Assembly (NCBI GenBank): GCA_048594975.1
Contig: JBMDXQ010000025.1
Coordinates: 62,001 to 126,000, forward strand
Origin: JBMDXB01 sp048594975
GTDB lineage: Bacteria; Acidobacteriota; Vicinamibacteria; Vicinamibacterales; 2-12-FULL-66-21
DNA length: 64,000 nt
Reading direction: 5' to 3'
Below the pieces are notes generated by a model. That model saw only the letters and a list, made by a program, of their open reading frames with translations, was not told where the DNA came from and did no database searches. Numbering within the stretch: position 1 is the stretch's first letter; the number at the start of each line of letters is the position of its first letter. This document shows positions 62,481-64,000 of the stretch, one piece after another. Both the position numbers and the translations under genes were made by a program.

Positions 62481-64000
62481 GGATCTGCTGGTGCGCGCTG
62501 CTGGCGGCGCTGCTGCCGGCGTGCGATGTCGAGGCGGGGGTACGCCGGATCTGGGCGGTGAGCGACGGCGACAAGATCGAGCGCGACGCGCGCGACCACG
62601 CGCTGGCCGAGGGCAACAGCGCGTGGGACGGGCGCACCATCCGCCTGTTCGGCGCGCGCAACGAGGTCCTCGCCTTCCAGGTGATCGTGGAAGCGGACGC
62701 CGCGGGAATTCGCTCGCTGTCGTTGCGGCTGCCGGCACTCACCTCCGCGCGCGATCGCATGGAGTACCGGCCGCCGGGAGCAGATCCCACCGAATACGTC
62801 GGCCGTCCCATCCAGGTGTTCGCGGTGCGTTACATGGAGGTGACCGCGCCGTCGCATGCGTCATGGGTCTACGTCCGGGGATCCCCGGCTGCACCCTCCG
62901 ATCCGACGGGATGGAAGCCGGTGCAGCTCGTGCCCGAACACACGCGGAGCGACCGGGGCGGGTTTCCGCTCGCCGTGCAGCCGAACCAGAACCAGGCGAT
63001 CTGGGTCGAGGTCTTCATCGGTCGATCGCGGGCGCCCGGCGTGTATCGCGGGACGATCGAGGTCCGTGCCGACGCGGTGCGGCGGACGGTGCCGGTGGAA
63101 TTGCAGCTGTTCGACTTCACCCTTCCCGACAAGAACAGCATGCACGCCATGCTGTTCTACTCGAGCGATCAGCCCGAGCGGTACCACGGCCGGAACATGG
63201 ATCCCGCCTACCACCGGCTGGCGCACCGCCACCGCGTGGAGTTCGTGCACGCCTACGACGAGCGGAGCCTGCAGGCGGCCTGGGGGCGGTTCTCGGGTGC
63301 GGACTTCACGCGCGAACGGAAGTACGAGGGACCTGGCGAAAGCGTCGGCAACGTGATTGCGCCGCGCAGCTTCTACGGACCGGGCCGCGACTTCGACAAT
63401 CGCGCAACCGCGTGGGCGCAGAGCGACAGCTGGATGACGTTTCTCCGCGAGCAGCTGCCGCGCGCCATCACGTTCCTCTACATGCCCGACGAGCCGCGCC
63501 CGCCCGAGTACCCGCGGATCCTCGCGCTCGCGGAGAACATCCACTCCAATCCCGGCCCGGGCCGCGCGCTGCCCATCCTCGTCACCAGCACCTATGCCGA
63601 GGCGCTGGATCCTGCGATCGACATCTGGGCATCGGGACCGAAGGGCTTCAGGCTCGATCTCGTCGCCAGCGAGCGGGCGCGCGGGCGCGACTGGTGGTTC
63701 TACAACGGCGGCCGGCCGGCCGGTGGCGCGATTACCATCGACGCGCCGGCCACCGACGCGCGCGCGACCATCTGGGCGGCGTTCAAGCACGACGTCCGCG
63801 TCTACTTCTACTGGCACAGCGTGCACTGGCGCCACAATTCGCAGAAGCCGACCGACCGTGACCAGAACGTCTGGGCGAACTCGATCACCTTCGACAACCG
63901 GAAGCAGGAGCGCCGTTCGCCGGACGACCAGGGTTACATCCACGGCGACGGCGTCCTCGCGTATCCCGGCGAGGAGCGGCTGCACCCCGAGGAGGACCGC
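62477..64000 (+). CDS. DUF4091-type putative glycoside hydrolase (3' end beyond the window)
   Basis: At least 508 residues of an exported protein. The N-terminus (MRICWCALLAALLPACDVEA) is a signal peptide, possibly lipoprotein-type. A beta-sandwich (FGARNEVLAFQVIVEADAAG, then QAIWVEVFIGRSRAPGVYRG) is followed by a TIM-barrel-like region with RAITFLYMPDEPRPPEYPRI, where the acidic pair is a candidate active site, and WWFYNGGRPAGGAITIDAPA. This matches the DUF4091 group of uncharacterised glycosidase-like proteins. Translation is coupled to the DUF5107-TPR gene by an ATGA overlap, so they probably act on the same sugar. The frame is open to base 64000. Confidence 0.82.
   Translation, partial: MRICWCALLAALLPACDVEAGVRRIWAVSDGDKIERDARDHALAEGNSAWDGRTIRLFGARNEVLAFQVIVEADAAGIRSLSLRLPALTSARDRMEYRPPGADPTEYVGRPIQVFAVRYMEVTAPSHASWVYVRGSPAAPSDPTGWKPVQLVPEHTRSDRGGFPLAVQPNQNQAIWVEVFIGRSRAPGVYRGTIEVRADAVRRTVPVELQLFDFTLPDKNSMHAMLFYSSDQPERYHGRNMDPAYHRLAHRHRVEFVHAYDERSLQAAWGRFSGADFTRERKYEGPGESVGNVIAPRSFYGPGRDFDNRATAWAQSDSWMTFLREQLPRAITFLYMPDEPRPPEYPRILALAENIHSNPGPGRALPILVTSTYAEALDPAIDIWASGPKGFRLDLVASERARGRDWWFYNGGRPAGGAITIDAPATDARATIWAAFKHDVRVYFYWHSVHWRHNSQKPTDRDQNVWANSITFDNRKQERRSPDDQGYIHGDGVLAYPGEERLHPEEDR

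Overview
The window looks like the chromosome of an uncultured, high-G+C Acidobacteriota, most likely a Vicinamibacteria-type lineage. The reasons are the ECF sigma factor coupled to a TPR serine/threonine kinase, a large FtsX/MacB-type 'orphan' permease plus the decayed remnant of another, a carboxypeptidase-regulatory-domain TonB receptor, CHRD and DUF5107-TPR proteins, and abundant carbohydrate enzymes. The taxonomic call is an inference from gene content; no rRNA is present.

Layout. 0-4 kb: kinase/ECF sigma pair, an exported protein and a small membrane methyltransferase. 4.3-7.6 kb: a graveyard of truncated genes (a pectate-lyase-superfamily protein with an internal deletion, an ADOP permease remnant, a GH127-type C-terminus) around one intact small gene. 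7.9-11.9 kb: a saccharide-degradation operon (CE1-like esterase, type-B carboxylesterase, GH43) preceded by a LacI-family-like operator. 12-19.7 kb: a decayed accessory island holding a frameshifted serine recombinase, a frameshifted TIR-TPR protein with a tandem 144-bp repeat, orphan membrane proteins, a truncated ATP-dependent DNA ligase and a frameshifted small conserved gene. It ends at tRNA-Ser(CGA), whose 3' end is duplicated 148 bp away like an attachment site.

19.8-27.4 kb: tadA, a TonB-dependent receptor, a two-component system and an HtrA protease. 27.7-41.9 kb: a glucan block with a GT4 glycosyltransferase, a glycogen-debranching-type enzyme, a two-fold thioredoxin protein with a 25-residue membrane peptide coupled to it, a 2825-residue cyclic beta-1,2-glucan-synthase-like protein and a GT39-like membrane enzyme.

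42.0-47.2 kb: a tightly overlapping assimilatory sulfate operon (TauE/SafE permease, cysD, cysN, cysH, and an ornithine-cyclodeaminase-like TIGR00300 gene). Its leader carries a good -35 box, a perfect 12-bp palindrome and a 28-codon ORF with five cysteine codons. This is the most interesting signal in the window: a candidate cysteine-responsive attenuator. 47.3-64 kb: a clan GH-A hydrolase, a CHRD lipoprotein, pncA-pncB NAD salvage, a GH15 enzyme, an ADOP permease, an FmdB zinc ribbon, small hydrophilic proteins, an alpha/beta hydrolase, and a coupled DUF5107-TPR/DUF4091 pair that runs off the window.
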